Assembly (NCBI RefSeq): GCF_000463155.2
Contig: NZ_AWFZ01000042.1
Location: 297,547 to 361,546 of the forward strand
Direction: 5' to 3'
DNA length: 64,000 nucleotides
DNA from: Siccibacter turicensis LMG 23730
GTDB lineage: Bacteria; Pseudomonadota; Gammaproteobacteria; Enterobacterales; Enterobacteriaceae
The translations under genes and the position numbers were made by a program. The notes below the pieces were generated by a model. It was not told the origin of the DNA and did not search any database. It worked only from the letters and a program-made list of their open reading frames with translations. Below are positions 48,485 to 58,735 of this stretch, piece by piece (the stretch's first letter is position 1; each line of letters begins with the position of its first letter).

Positions 48485-51163
48485 TCAGACCGTTTTCTTC
48501 GCTTTTTTATCGGCTTTTACCGGCAGCGGCAGCGCTTGTTTCGCTGCGTTGTCGCCTTCGGTAAATTCACGACCGTAGAAGCTGTCGAGCAGAATCTGTT
48601 TCAGTTCGGCAATCAGCGGATAGCGCGGGTTGGCACCGGTACACTGGTCGTCGAACGCATCTTCAGACAGTTTGTCCACGTTGGCCAGGAAGTCTGCTTC
48701 CTGAACGCCCGCTTCACGAATTGACTTCGGAATGCCCAGCTCTGCTTTGATGCTTTCCAGCCACGCCAGCAGCTTCTCGATTTTCGCTGCGGTACGGTCG
48801 CCCGGCGCGCTCAGACCGAGGTGGTCAGCGATTTCAGCGTAGCGACGACGTGCCTGCGGGCGGTCGTACTGGCTGAACGCCGTCTGCTTGGTCGGGTTGT
48901 CGTTGGCGTTGTAGCGAATCACGTTGGAGATAAGCAGGGCGTTCGCCAGACCGTGAGGAATGTGGAACTGAGAACCCAGCTTGTGCGCCATCGAGTGACA
49001 TACCCCGAGGAAGGCGTTAGCAAACGCGATACCCGCGATGGTAGCCGCACTGTGAACGCGCTCACGTGCTACCGGGTTTCTCGACCCTTCATGGTAGGAC
49101 GCCGGCAGGTTTTCCTTCAGCAGTTTCAGCGCCTGCAGTGCCTGACCGTCAGAGAACTCCGAGGCCAGCACTGATACATAGGCTTCCAGAGCATGTGTTA
49201 CCGCATCCAGGCCACCAAAGGCGCACAGGGATTTCGGCATGTCCATGACCAGGTTGGCATCAACTACCGCCATATCCGGGGTCAGGGCGTAATCCGCCAG
49301 CGGGTATTTCTGGCCGGTGGCATCGTCGGTCACTACCGCAAACGGCGTAACTTCAGAACCGGTACCGGAGGTGGTAGTGACCGCGATCATTTTCGCTTTC
49401 ACGCCCATTTTCGGGAACTTGTAGATACGTTTACGGATATCCATAAAGCGCAGCGCCAGTTCTTCGAAGTGGGTTTCCGGATGCTCGTACATCACCCACA
49501 TGATTTTCGCGGCGTCCATCGGGGAACCACCGCCCAGCGCGATGATGACGTCCGGTTTAAAGGAGTTCATCAGCTCGGCACCTTTGCGTACCACGCTCAG
49601 GGTCGGGTCGGCTTCCACTTCAAAGAACACTTCAGTTTCCACACCGGCAGCTTTCAGCACTGAGGTGATCTGGTCAGCGTAGCCGTTGTTGAACAGGAAG
49701 CGGTCGGTCACGACGATGGCGCGTTTGTGACCATCGGTAATCACTTCATCCAGCGCGATTGGCAGCGAGCCGCGGCGGAAGTAGATGGATTTCGGAAGTT
49801 TATGCCACAGCATGTTTTCAGCTCGTTTAGCGACGGTTTTCTTGTTGATCAGGTGTTTCGGACCAACGTTCTCAGAGATGGAGTTACCACCCCATGAACC
49901 ACAACCCAGAGTCAGGGAAGGCGCGAGTTTGAAGTTGTACAGGTCACCGATACCACCCTGTGAAGCCGGGGTGTTGATGAGGATACGGGCCGTTTTCATT
50001 TTGGCGCCGAAGGTCTGTACGCGAGCCGGCTGGTTGTCCTGGTCGGTATAGAGGCAGGAGGTATGACCGATACCGCCCATTGCAACCAGCTTCTCAGCTT
50101 TAACGACCGCATCATCGAAATCTTTCGCGCGGTACATTGCCAGGGTAGGGGAGAGTTTCTCGTGCGCAAACGGCTCGCTCTCATCCACCAGCTGTACTTC
50201 GCCGATGAGGATCTTGGTGGTTGACGGTACGGTGAAGCCCGCCAGTTCTGCAATTTTGGTGGCAGGCTGACCCACGATACCGGCGTTGAGCGCGCCATTT
50301 TTCAGGATAATGTCCTGAACCGCTTTCAGCTCTTTGCCCTGCAGCAGATAGCCGCCGTGGCTGGAGAAACGCTCGCGTACTGCATCGTATACCGAGTCAA
50401 CCACGATGACTGACTGTTCTGATGCACAGATAACGCCGTTATCGAAGGTTTTGGACATCAGGATAGAAGCAACGGCACGTTTAATGTCAGCGGTTTCGTC
50501 GATCACAACCGGGGTATTACCGGCACCTACGCCGATAGCAGGCTTACCGGAGCTGTAGGCCGCTTTCACCATGCCTGGACCACCGGTAGCGAGGATCAGG
50601 TTGATGTCCGGGTGATGCATCAGCGCGTTAGACAGTTCAACGGAAGGCTGGTCAATCCAGCCGATCAGGTCTTTCGGCGCACCGGCAGCGATAGCCGCCT
50701 GCAGCACGATATCCGCCGCTTTGTTGGTGGCGTCTTTTGCACGCGGGTGCGGGGAGAAGATGATTGCGTTACGGGTTTTCAGGCTGATCAGTGATTTGAA
50801 GATGGCGGTAGAGGTCGGGTTAGTCGTCGGAACGATACCGCAGATGATGCCGATAGGCTCAGCGATGGTGATAGTGCCGAACGTGTCATCTTCGGACAGC
50901 ACGCCGCAGGTCTTCTCATCTTTATAGGCGTTGTAGATATATTCAGAGGCGAAGTGGTTTTTGATCACTTTGTCTTCGACGATACCCATGCCGGATTCGG
51001 CAACGGCCATTTTAGCGAGAGGGATACGGGCGTCTGCGGCTGCCAGAGCGGCGGCGCGGAAGATTTTATCGACTTGTTCTTGAGTGAAATTGGCATATTC
51101 ACGCTGGGCTTTTTTTACACGCTCTACGAGTGCGTTAAGTTCAGCGACATTAGTAACAGCCAT
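48485..51163 (-). CDS. adhE: Bifunctional aldehyde-alcohol dehydrogenase AdhE
   Basis: 892 residues (E. coli 891). N-terminal CoA-acylating acetaldehyde dehydrogenase (catalytic Cys in DNGVICASEQS, near 246) joined to a C-terminal iron alcohol dehydrogenase (GGGSPMDAAK, iron ligands in GVCHSMAHKLGSQFHIPHG). Converts acetyl-CoA to ethanol in fermentation and forms spirosomes. AGGAG lies before the ATG. NarL represses adhE in E. coli, linking it to the nar genes upstream. The leader carries a long inverted repeat. Confidence 0.98.
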   Translation of the reverse strand: MAVTNVAELNALVERVKKAQREYANFTQEQVDKIFRAAALAAADARIPLAKMAVAESGMGIVEDKVIKNHFASEYIYNAYKDEKTCGVLSEDDTFGTITIAEPIGIICGIVPTTNPTSTAIFKSLISLKTRNAIIFSPHPRAKDATNKAADIVLQAAIAAGAPKDLIGWIDQPSVELSNALMHHPDINLILATGGPGMVKAAYSSGKPAIGVGAGNTPVVIDETADIKRAVASILMSKTFDNGVICASEQSVIVVDSVYDAVRERFSSHGGYLLQGKELKAVQDIILKNGALNAGIVGQPATKIAELAGFTVPSTTKILIGEVQLVDESEPFAHEKLSPTLAMYRAKDFDDAVVKAEKLVAMGGIGHTSCLYTDQDNQPARVQTFGAKMKTARILINTPASQGGIGDLYNFKLAPSLTLGCGSWGGNSISENVGPKHLINKKTVAKRAENMLWHKLPKSIYFRRGSLPIALDEVITDGHKRAIVVTDRFLFNNGYADQITSVLKAAGVETEVFFEVEADPTLSVVRKGAELMNSFKPDVIIALGGGSPMDAAKIMWVMYEHPETHFEELALRFMDIRKRIYKFPKMGVKAKMIAVTTTSGTGSEVTPFAVVTDDATGQKYPLADYALTPDMAVVDANLVMDMPKSLCAFGGLDAVTHALEAYVSVLASEFSDGQALQALKLLKENLPASYHEGSRNPVARERVHSAATIAGIAFANAFLGVCHSMAHKLGSQFHIPHGLANALLISNVIRYNANDNPTKQTAFSQYDRPQARRRYAEIADHLGLSAPGDRTAAKIEKLLAWLESIKAELGIPKSIREAGVQEADFLANVDKLSEDAFDDQCTGANPRYPLIAELKQILLDSFYGREFTEGDNAAKQALPLPVKADKKAKKTV

Positions 51164-51186
51164 AATGCTCTCCTGATAATGTTAAA

Positions 51187-51310
51187 CTCTTTTAGTAAAT
51201 CAGCTGCTCAATTCGTCAGTATAGACAGCATGGAACAGCAGGCGTGTGAGAGACAGTGCACGAACAACATGACGATTTACTCTGTGAAACCCGCTGATTT
51301 ACTAAAAGAG
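51187..51310 (-). repeat. 18-bp perfect inverted repeat in the adhE leader
   Basis: CTCTTTTAGTAAATCAGC (51187-51204) and its exact complement GCTGATTTACTAAAAGAG (51293-51310) enclose an 88-base loop. In the transcript the second arm ends 23 bases before the adhE ATG. A long double strand of this kind fits the known dependence of E. coli adhE translation on RNase III cutting of the leader. Confidence 0.85.
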
Positions 51311-51645
51311 CCTTGCCTGAACATCAACCTGAGCTTGAGGTTACTCCCTGGCGGCAAAGCCACTCTACTCACTTCTGAGTAGCTATTTTGTGATCTGAAT
51401 CAATTTATATTGATGCTGACTCCATTCAGCAGATTGAATTGTTAATATTTAGCGGGTAAGTAAAGTTACGGTTACAGAGCATAAAAACCAAACTATCATA
51501 TCTACAACAAATAGCTAACATCTGGTGTTTATTCCGCACAATGCGATATTTGTGGTTATCTGTGCTATGAAATGACGTGGCATCAGTGTGGTTTTTACTC
51601 TACATTACGCCAGCCTGTGCGTTGTTTATCTGCGGAGCTTTTCCA
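51311..51645. other. adhE-ychE intergenic region
   Basis: 335 AT-rich bases that must contain the divergent adhE and ychE promoters. No gene is seen. E. coli adhE is controlled here by Cra, Fis and NarL; I could not place these sites with confidence. Confidence 0.5.
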
Positions 51646-52293
51646 GTGAACCCATCGCTGTTTGATTTTGCCGTCTATTTTAAATTCTTTATTGGTCTCT
51701 TTGCGTTAGTGAACCCGGTCGGGATAATCCCGGTGTTTATCAGCATGACCAGCTATCAGACGCCGCCTGCGCGTAATAAAACCAATCTGACGGCCAACCT
51801 TTCCGTTGCGATTATTCTCTGGACCTCGCTGTTTCTGGGCGATGCGATCCTGCAAATCTTCGGTATATCCATCGACTCCTTCCGCATTGCCGGCGGTATT
51901 CTGGTGGTGACCATCGCCATGTCGATGATCAGCGGTAAGCTGGGCGAAGATAAGCAGAACAAGCAGGAGAAATCAGAAACCGCGATCCGGGAAAGCATTG
52001 GCGTCGTGCCGCTGGCGCTGCCGTTGATGGCCGGGCCGGGGGCGATAAGCTCGACGATTGTCTGGGGCACCCGCTATCACAGCTGGGCGCATCTGGTGGG
52101 CTTTTCGGTCGCGATTGCACTCTTTGCGCTCTGCTGCTGGGGCGTATTCCGCATGGCCCCCTGGTTTGTGCGCTGGTTAGGGCAAACGGGCATCAACGTG
52201 ATCACCCGTATTATGGGGCTGTTGCTGATGGCGCTGGGGATAGAATTTATTGTGACCGGGATCAAATCTATATTCCCCGGTCTGGTTAATTAA
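51646..52293 (+). CDS. ychE: MarC-family inner-membrane protein YchE
   Basis: 215 residues, exactly the E. coli length, with six predicted helices and the MarC signature segments FALVNPVGIIPVFI and PLALPLMAGPGAISSTIV. Function unknown; early claims of a role in drug resistance for the family were withdrawn. GTG at 51646 with GGAG eight bases upstream is chosen because it gives the E. coli length; the frame opens 23 codons earlier without a ribosome site. Confidence 0.9.
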   Translation: MNPSLFDFAVYFKFFIGLFALVNPVGIIPVFISMTSYQTPPARNKTNLTANLSVAIILWTSLFLGDAILQIFGISIDSFRIAGGILVVTIAMSMISGKLGEDKQNKQEKSETAIRESIGVVPLALPLMAGPGAISSTIVWGTRYHSWAHLVGFSVAIALFALCCWGVFRMAPWFVRWLGQTGINVITRIMGLLLMALGIEFIVTGIKSIFPGLVN

Positions 52294-52309
52294 GCCTTTC
52301 ATTCGAAAC

Positions 52310-52336
52310 AGGGTGCCTCCGGGCACCCTTTTTTTA
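52310..52336 (+). terminator. Rho-independent terminator of ychE
   Basis: AGGGTGCC-TCC-GGGCACCCT followed by TTTTTT, 16 bases after the stop. Confidence 0.9.
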
Positions 52337-53062
52337 TCGTCATTATCAGCAAAACATATCATTAATGCTGATAGTTGACTGAAACATAACAAAACCGAAT
52401 TTTTCGCATTCTAATTTGATTTCAGGAACATACCGACAGGCGTATGGTGAAGCTGTTCAGAAAAAGTGCGATCGGCATGTTATTTTCTTCACATCATACT
52501 CTGGGGCTTGCTGCGACATTACTGAGATGTTATTAGTATTTTCAACGTTCCCTCAGAGGAATGTGCTAAAAAATGATCAATTGTTAAATTTTTGTGGATA
52601 GCAAGCGCAGTACGCATCATGTCGTCATGCCTGGGGTGCAAAGGCCGTAGTTTTCTGAAATATATACCTTTTCCCAGCGCTTCATGTTTGTCTGTCCCGC
52701 AAAGGTTGCGGTTCATATCCCGCCAAAAGAGAAACGCGTAACAAATTTGCAAAATGTATTGGCGCAGGAAAGGGGCTTTTGATACTTTCCGGCCAGACAA
52801 AAACGCTACAAATCGTGTGTAAATGCAAAATGATTTCCTGGTGAAATCATTAACGCCGTGCGATGAGTTCATCAGAAACGATCCTCAGACAGGGGAGGGT
52901 CGGTAAAGAATCGACGTCAAGGTCGCCACATGAGCGGCCAGTAAAAAATAAAGTCGGTGATAGCAGCAGTAAATAAATCCTGGCAGACGCGTATAGCTCC
53001 TGCGCTGTACAGGGCCCTAACGGGAAAAACAGGCTGGCTCAGGTCAGTAATTATAATGAGTG
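52337..53062. other. Long non-coding region before oppA
   Basis: About 730 bases with no credible gene. The left half is AT-rich; the right half holds several small hairpins (for example CCGCAAAGGTTGCGG near 52698). E. coli oppA also has a long leader and is controlled by Lrp and small RNAs. A - strand frame of 117 codons here (52519-52872) has no family resemblance or ribosome site. Confidence 0.6.
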
Positions 53063-53065
53063 GAG

Positions 53066-53078
53066 TACCAACACAATG
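53066..53078 (+). promoter_or_regulatory. CA-rich oppA ribosome-site region, likely GcvB target
   Basis: Between GGAG (53062-53065) and the oppA ATG the sequence reads TACCAACACA, complementary in character to the GU-rich R1 seed of the GcvB small RNA that represses oppA in E. coli and Salmonella. Pairing would hide the ribosome site. Confidence 0.5.
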
Positions 53079-54707
53079 TCCATCATCACAAAAAAAAGTC
53101 TGGTTGCAGCAGGTGTTTTTTCTGCGCTAATGGCGGGTAACGTTGCAATGGCTGCAAACGTGCCGGCGGGTGTCCAGCTGGCAGAAAAGCAAACGCTGGT
53201 ACGTAATAACGGCTCTGAGGTTCAGTCTCTGGACCCGCATAAAATCGAAGGCGTACCGGAATCCAACATCAACCGCGACCTGTTTGAAGGCCTGCTGGTA
53301 ACGGATGTTGACGGCCACCCGAGCGCGGGCGTGGCGGAGAAGTGGGACAACAAAGATTTTAAAGTCTGGACCTTCCATCTGCGTAAAGACGCAAAATGGT
53401 CCAACGGCGAGCCGGTAACCGCTCAGGATTTCGTATACAGCTGGCAGCGTCTGGCGGATCCTAACACCGCCTCCCCGTACGAAAGCTACCTGCAGTACGG
53501 CCACATTGCTAACATCGACGACATCATCGCCGGCAAAAAGCCCGCGACCGAACTGGGCGTCAAAGCCATCGATGACCACACGCTGGAAGTTACCCTCAGC
53601 GAACCGGTACCTTACTTCTATAAGCTGCTGGTGCACTCCTCCATGTCTCCGGTGCCAAAAGCCGTTGTAGAGAAATTTGGTGAGAAGTGGACCCAGCCTG
53701 CAAACCTGGTGTCCAACGGCGCCTACAAGCTGAAAAGCTGGGTGGTGAACGAGCGCATCGTCCTTGAGCGCAACACCAACTACTGGGACAACGGCAAAAC
53801 CGTAATCGATCAGGTAACCTACCTGCCGATCTCCTCTGAAGTGACAGACGTTAACCGTTATCGCAGCGGTGAAATCGACATGACCTACAACAACATGCCG
53901 ATTGAGCTGTTCCAGAAACTGAAAAAAGAGATCCCGTCTGAAGTGCACGTCGACCCGTATCTGTGCACCTATTACTACGAGATTAACAACCAGAAGCCGC
54001 CGTTTAACGACCCGCGCGTCCGCGCTGCGCTGAAGCTCGGCCTCGATCGCGACATCATCGTTAACAAGGTGAAAAACCAGGGCGACCTGCCGGCGTACAG
54101 CTTCACCCCGCCGTACACCGATGGCGCGAAGCTGACCGAACCGGCCTGGTTCAAAATGACCCAGGAGCAGCGCAACGCCGAAGCGAAAAAACTGCTGGCG
54201 GAAGCGGGCTACACGGCTGACAAGCCGCTGACCTTCAACCTGCTGTACAACACCTCCGATCTGCACAAGAAGCTGGCGATCGCCGTTTCCTCCATCTGGA
54301 AGAAAAACCTCGGCGTGAACGTGAAGCTGGAGAACCAGGAGTGGAAAACCTTCCTGGATACCCGTCATCAGGGCAACTATGACGTCTCCCGTGCGGGCTG
54401 GTGTGCGGACTACAACGAGCCGACCTCCTTCCTGAACATGCTGCTGTCAGACAGCTCCAACAACACTGCGCACTATAAGAGCGAGGCCTACGATAAGCTT
54501 ATCGGAGACACGCTGAAAGTGACCGATGAAGCGCAGCGTACCGCGCTGTATCAGAAGGCGGAAGAGCAGCTGGATAAAGACTCAGCGATCGTTCCGGTTT
54601 ACTACTACGTGAACGCCCGTCTGGTTAAGCCGTGGGTTGGTGGTTATACCGGTAAAGACCCGATGGATAATATCTACGTTAAAAACTTGTATATTATCAA
54701 ACATTAA
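53076..54707 (+). CDS. oppA: Periplasmic oligopeptide-binding protein OppA
   Basis: SBP_bac_5 family, 543 residues as in E. coli. Sec signal peptide cleaved after AMA at residue 26. The mature protein begins ANVPAGVQLAEKQTLVRNNG. Binds peptides of two to five residues largely regardless of sequence and delivers them to OppBCDF for nutrition and cell-wall peptide recycling. GGAG lies before the ATG. It is separated from oppB by 111 bases with a hairpin, as expected for an abundant binding protein. Confidence 0.98.
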   Translation: MSIITKKSLVAAGVFSALMAGNVAMAANVPAGVQLAEKQTLVRNNGSEVQSLDPHKIEGVPESNINRDLFEGLLVTDVDGHPSAGVAEKWDNKDFKVWTFHLRKDAKWSNGEPVTAQDFVYSWQRLADPNTASPYESYLQYGHIANIDDIIAGKKPATELGVKAIDDHTLEVTLSEPVPYFYKLLVHSSMSPVPKAVVEKFGEKWTQPANLVSNGAYKLKSWVVNERIVLERNTNYWDNGKTVIDQVTYLPISSEVTDVNRYRSGEIDMTYNNMPIELFQKLKKEIPSEVHVDPYLCTYYYEINNQKPPFNDPRVRAALKLGLDRDIIVNKVKNQGDLPAYSFTPPYTDGAKLTEPAWFKMTQEQRNAEAKKLLAEAGYTADKPLTFNLLYNTSDLHKKLAIAVSSIWKKNLGVNVKLENQEWKTFLDTRHQGNYDVSRAGWCADYNEPTSFLNMLLSDSSNNTAHYKSEAYDKLIGDTLKVTDEAQRTALYQKAEEQLDKDSAIVPVYYYVNARLVKPWVGGYTGKDPMDNIYVKNLYIIKH

Positions 54708-54716
54708 TGGCAATAC

Positions 54717-54740
54717 GCGGGGTAACGCTGTTTACCCCGC
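54717..54740 (+). other. Hairpin in the oppA-oppB gap
   Basis: GCGGGGTAA pairs with TTTACCCCGC over nine base pairs around a six-base loop. No T run follows at once, so it probably protects the 3' end of a processed oppA mRNA and gives more OppA than OppB. Confidence 0.65.
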
Positions 54741-54818
54741 CGTGTCCCGGAGCCTTTCGCCTTATGGCACTGGCTCTTTTTATATTGCGTTTATGACACA
54801 CGCCAGAAGGTACGGGCA

Positions 54819-55739
54819 ATGTTGAAATTTATTTTACGCCGCTGTCTGGAAGCGATTCCGACGCTGTTTATTCTTATTACGATCTCCTTCTTTATGATGC
54901 GTCTGGCCCCGGGTAGTCCGTTTACCGGCGAGCGCACGCTGCCGCCCGAAGTCATGGCGAATATCGAAGCGAAATACCACTTGAACGATCCCATCATGAC
55001 GCAGTACTTCAGCTACCTGAAGCAGCTGGCGCACGGTGATTTTGGACCGTCTTTCAAATACAAAGATTATTCGGTGAATGACCTGGTTGCCTCCAGTTTC
55101 CCGGTTTCCGCGAAGCTCGGTGCTGCCGCGTTTTTCCTGGCTGTGGTTTTTGGCGTGACGGCCGGTGTAATAGCCGCCCTCAACCAGAACAGTAAATGGG
55201 ACTACACCGTGATGGGGATAGCCATGACCGGGGTAGTGATACCCAGTTTCGTAGTAGCACCCCTGCTGGTGATGATATTCGCTATTACGCTCCAGTGGCT
55301 GCCCGGCGGCGGCTGGAACGGCGGGGCGCTGAAGTTCATGATCCTGCCGATGGTGGCGCTCTCCCTGGCGTACATCGCCAGTATTGCACGTATTACCCGC
55401 GGATCGATGATTGAAGTACTGCACTCTAACTTCATCCGCACCGCGCGCGCCAAAGGCCTGCCTATGCGCCGTATCATCCTGCGTCACGCCCTTAAGCCGG
55501 CGCTGCTGCCGGTGCTCTCCTATATGGGACCGGCGTTCGTGGGCATCATCACCGGGTCGATGGTGATTGAAACCATCTATGGTCTGCCGGGTATCGGTCA
55601 GCTGTTCGTCAACGGCGCGCTGAACCGCGACTACTCGCTGGTGCTGAGCCTGACCATTCTGGTGGGCGCCCTGACCATTATGTTTAACGCGATTGTCGAT
55701 GTGCTCTATGCCGTTATCGACCCGAAAATCCGCTACTGA
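54819..55739 (+). CDS. oppB: Oligopeptide ABC transporter permease OppB
   Basis: 306 residues as in E. coli, six membrane helices with a large periplasmic loop after helix 1. Coupling motif: NFIRTARAKGLPMRRIILRHALK. Forms the peptide channel with OppC. The ATG at 54819 begins MLKFILRRCLEAIPTLF, the standard start of DppB/OppB permeases. Confidence 0.97.
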   Translation: MLKFILRRCLEAIPTLFILITISFFMMRLAPGSPFTGERTLPPEVMANIEAKYHLNDPIMTQYFSYLKQLAHGDFGPSFKYKDYSVNDLVASSFPVSAKLGAAAFFLAVVFGVTAGVIAALNQNSKWDYTVMGIAMTGVVIPSFVVAPLLVMIFAITLQWLPGGGWNGGALKFMILPMVALSLAYIASIARITRGSMIEVLHSNFIRTARAKGLPMRRIILRHALKPALLPVLSYMGPAFVGIITGSMVIETIYGLPGIGQLFVNGALNRDYSLVLSLTILVGALTIMFNAIVDVLYAVIDPKIRY

Positions 55740-55753
55740 GGCTGGAGTACGCC

Positions 55754-56662
55754 ATGATGTTGAGTAAGAAAAACAGCGAGGCGCTGGAAAACTTCAGTGA
55801 GAAGCTGGAAGTTGAAGGGCGTAGCCTGTGGCAGGATGCCCGCCGTCGCTTTATGCACAACCGCGCCGCGGTGGCGAGCCTCGTGGTGCTGGTGGTAATT
55901 GCGCTGTTCGTCACCTTCGCGCCGATGCTGGCGCAGTTTACCTATGACGACACCGACTGGGGCATGATGTCCAGCGCGCCGGATATGGAATCCGGGCACT
56001 ACTTTGGCACCGACTCCTCCGGACGCGACCTGCTGGTGCGCGTGGCGATTGGCGGTCGTATCTCGCTGATGGTAGGTGTTGCGGCGGCATTCGTGGCGGT
56101 TATCCTTGGAACGCTATATGGATCGCTCTCCGGCTACCTGGGCGGTAAAGTCGACTCGGTGATGATGCGTCTGCTGGAGATCCTGAACTCCTTCCCGTTC
56201 ATGTTCTTCGTGATCCTGCTGGTGACCTTCTTTGGGCAAAACATCCTGCTGATCTTCGTCGCCATCGGCATGGTGTCCTGGCTCGACATGGCGCGTATCG
56301 TGCGTGGCCAGACCCTCAGCCTGAAGCGTAAAGAGTTTATTGAAGCCGCCCAGGTGGGAGGTGTCTCCACCGCCAGCATCGTGGTACGTCACATCGTACC
56401 GAACGTGCTGGGCGTGGTGGTGGTGTACGCCTCGCTGCTGGTGCCAAGTATGATCCTGTTCGAATCCTTCCTGAGCTTCCTCGGCCTGGGTACGCAGGAG
56501 CCGTTAAGCAGCTGGGGCGCGTTGCTCAGCGACGGCGCGAATTCAATGGAAGTCTCTCCGTGGCTCTTGATGTTCCCGGCAGGTTTCCTGGTAATTACGC
56601 TGTTTTGTTTCAACTTTATCGGCGATGGCCTGCGTGATGCCCTCGACCCGAAAGATCGTTAA
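55754..56662 (+). CDS. oppC: Oligopeptide ABC transporter permease OppC
   Basis: 302 residues as in E. coli. Cytoplasmic N-terminus of about 35 residues (OppC_N domain), six helices, coupling motif [21 protein letters not shown]. Partner of OppB. It starts 14 bases after oppB; an ATG pair occurs (ATGATG), the first being the likely start. Confidence 0.97.
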   Translation: MMLSKKNSEALENFSEKLEVEGRSLWQDARRRFMHNRAAVASLVVLVVIALFVTFAPMLAQFTYDDTDWGMMSSAPDMESGHYFGTDSSGRDLLVRVAIGGRISLMVGVAAAFVAVILGTLYGSLSGYLGGKVDSVMMRLLEILNSFPFMFFVILLVTFFGQNILLIFVAIGMVSWLDMARIVRGQTLSLKRKEFIEAAQVGGVSTASIVVRHIVPNVLGVVVVYASLLVPSMILFESFLSFLGLGTQEPLSSWGALLSDGANSMEVSPWLLMFPAGFLVITLFCFNFIGDGLRDALDPKDR

Positions 56663-56673
56663 GGAGTGCCGCA

Positions 56674-57687
56674 ATGAGTACGATTGACATCGCTCCGGCC
56701 GCCGTTGCGCCGGAACAGCGTGAGGCACTGCTGGAAGTTAAAGACCTGCGCGTTACCTTTGGAACCCCGGATGGGGACGTGACCGCGGTCAACGACCTCA
56801 ACTTCAGCCTGCGGGCAGGGGAAACCCTGGGCATCGTGGGTGAGTCCGGCTCCGGTAAGTCGCAGACGGCCTTTGCGCTGATGGGACTGCTGGCGAGCAA
56901 TGGCCGCATCGGCGGCTCGGCGAAATTTAACGGGCGTGAAATCCTCAACCTGCCGGAGCAGCAGCTTAACCGCCTGCGCGCCGAGCAGATCTCGATGATT
57001 TTCCAGGACCCGATGACCTCGCTTAACCCCTACATGCGGGTTGGCGAGCAGCTGATGGAAGTGCTGATGCTGCACAAAGGCCTCGGCAAAGCCGCGGCCT
57101 TTGAGGAGTCGGTGCGCATGCTTGATGCGGTGAAAATGCCGGAAGCGCGTAAGCGCATGCGCATGTATCCGCATGAGTTCTCCGGCGGGATGCGTCAGCG
57201 CGTAATGATTGCTATGGCGCTGATGTGCCGGCCGAAGTTGCTGATTGCCGATGAACCAACCACCGCGCTCGACGTCACGGTGCAGGCCCAGATCATGACC
57301 CTGCTGAACGAGCTGAAACGCGAGTTCAACACCGCCATCATTATGATTACCCACGACCTCGGCGTGGTCGCCGGCATCTGTGACAAAGTGCTGGTGATGT
57401 ACGCCGGGCGTACCATGGAGTACGGTCAGGCGCGCGACGTGTTCTATAAACCGGCGCACCCGTACTCTATCGGCCTGCTGAACGCGGTGCCGCGTCTGGA
57501 TGCGGAAGGCGAATCGCTGATGACCATTCCGGGTAATCCGCCGAACCTGCTGCGTCTGCCGAAAGGCTGCCCGTTCCAGCCGCGCTGTCCTTACGCGATG
57601 GAAATCTGTAACAGCACGCCGCCGCTGGAGGAGTTTGCTCCGGGCCGCCTGCGCGCCTGCTTTAAGCCGGTGGAGGAGTTAGTATGA
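56674..57687 (+). CDS. oppD: Oligopeptide ABC transporter ATPase OppD
   Basis: 337 residues as in E. coli. Walker [13 protein letters not shown], signature [16 protein letters not shown], Walker [14 protein letters not shown], and the C-terminal oligo_HPY segment with cysteines [14 protein letters not shown] that bind a [4Fe-4S] cluster in related transporters. Works as a heterodimer with OppF. It overlaps oppF by four bases (ATGA). Confidence 0.97.
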   Translation: MSTIDIAPAAVAPEQREALLEVKDLRVTFGTPDGDVTAVNDLNFSLRAGETLGIVGESGSGKSQTAFALMGLLASNGRIGGSAKFNGREILNLPEQQLNRLRAEQISMIFQDPMTSLNPYMRVGEQLMEVLMLHKGLGKAAAFEESVRMLDAVKMPEARKRMRMYPHEFSGGMRQRVMIAMALMCRPKLLIADEPTTALDVTVQAQIMTLLNELKREFNTAIIMITHDLGVVAGICDKVLVMYAGRTMEYGQARDVFYKPAHPYSIGLLNAVPRLDAEGESLMTIPGNPPNLLRLPKGCPFQPRCPYAMEICNSTPPLEEFAPGRLRACFKPVEELV

Positions 57688-58688
57688 CGAACCTGGCGGA
57701 AGAGAAAAAAGTTCTGCTCGAAATTGCCGATTTGAAAGTGCATTTCGACATCAAAGATGGAAAGCAGTGGTTCTGGCAGCCGCCAAAAACCCTGAAGGCG
57801 GTGGACGGTGTGACCCTGCGGCTTTACGAAGGGGAAACTCTTGGCGTGGTGGGCGAGTCCGGGTGCGGTAAATCCACCTTTGCCCGCGCCATCATCGGTC
57901 TGGTGAAGGCCACCGACGGCAAAGTCGCCTGGCTTGGTAAAGATCTGCTCGGCATGAAACCCGACGAGTGGCGCGACGTGCGCAGCGATATCCAGATGAT
58001 TTTCCAGGATCCGCTGGCCTCGCTTAACCCGCGTATGAACATCGGGGATATCATTGCCGAACCGCTGCGCACCTATCATCCCAATATGCCGCGTCAGGAA
58101 GTGAAGGACCGGGTGAAGGCGATGATGATGAAGGTGGGCCTGCTGCCGAACCTCATCAACCGCTATCCGCACGAGTTCTCCGGCGGCCAGTGCCAGCGTA
58201 TCGGCATCGCGCGCGCCCTGATCCTCGAGCCGAAGCTGATTATCTGCGATGAGCCGGTCTCTGCACTCGATGTGTCAATCCAGGCCCAGGTGGTTAACCT
58301 GCTGCAAAAGCTGCAGCGCGAAATGGGGCTGTCGCTGATCTTTATCGCCCACGACCTGGCGGTGGTGAAGCACATCTCTGACCGCGTGCTGGTGATGTAC
58401 CTGGGTCATGCGGTTGAGCTTGGCACCTATGATGAGGTATACCACAACCCGCTGCATCCCTATACCCGCGCGCTGATGTCGGCGGTGCCGATTCCGGATC
58501 CCGATCTGGAAAAGAATAAAACCATTCAGCTGCTGGAAGGGGAACTGCCTTCACCGATTAACCCACCGTCGGGCTGCGTATTCCGCACCCGCTGCCCGAT
58601 TGCCGGGCCGGAGTGCGCGCAAACGCGACCGGTGCTGGAGGGCAGCTTCCGACATGCGGTTTCATGTCTTAAGGTAGACCCGCTATAA
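57684..58688 (+). CDS. oppF: Oligopeptide ABC transporter ATPase OppF
   Basis: 334 residues as in E. coli. Walker [15 protein letters not shown], signature [16 protein letters not shown], Walker [14 protein letters not shown], and C-terminal [14 protein letters not shown] cysteine motif. Last gene of oppABCDF; a strong terminator starts six bases after the stop. Confidence 0.97.
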   Translation: MTNLAEEKKVLLEIADLKVHFDIKDGKQWFWQPPKTLKAVDGVTLRLYEGETLGVVGESGCGKSTFARAIIGLVKATDGKVAWLGKDLLGMKPDEWRDVRSDIQMIFQDPLASLNPRMNIGDIIAEPLRTYHPNMPRQEVKDRVKAMMMKVGLLPNLINRYPHEFSGGQCQRIGIARALILEPKLIICDEPVSALDVSIQAQVVNLLQKLQREMGLSLIFIAHDLAVVKHISDRVLVMYLGHAVELGTYDEVYHNPLHPYTRALMSAVPIPDPDLEKNKTIQLLEGELPSPINPPSGCVFRTRCPIAGPECAQTRPVLEGSFRHAVSCLKVDPL

Positions 58689-58693
58689 TCACA

Positions 58694-58721
58694 GGGGCTG
58701 GCATGATGCCAGCCCTTTTTT
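58694..58721 (+). terminator. Rho-independent terminator of oppABCDF
   Basis: GGGGCTGGCA-TGA-TGCCAGCCC followed by TTTTTT. Confidence 0.92.
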
Positions 58722-58735
58722 ATGCGAGGTCAACC

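Noticed and set aside
51187-51310. The inverted repeat before adhE read as an insertion-sequence remnant
   Set aside because: No target-site duplication, no transposase fragment, and both arms lie neatly in the adhE leader.
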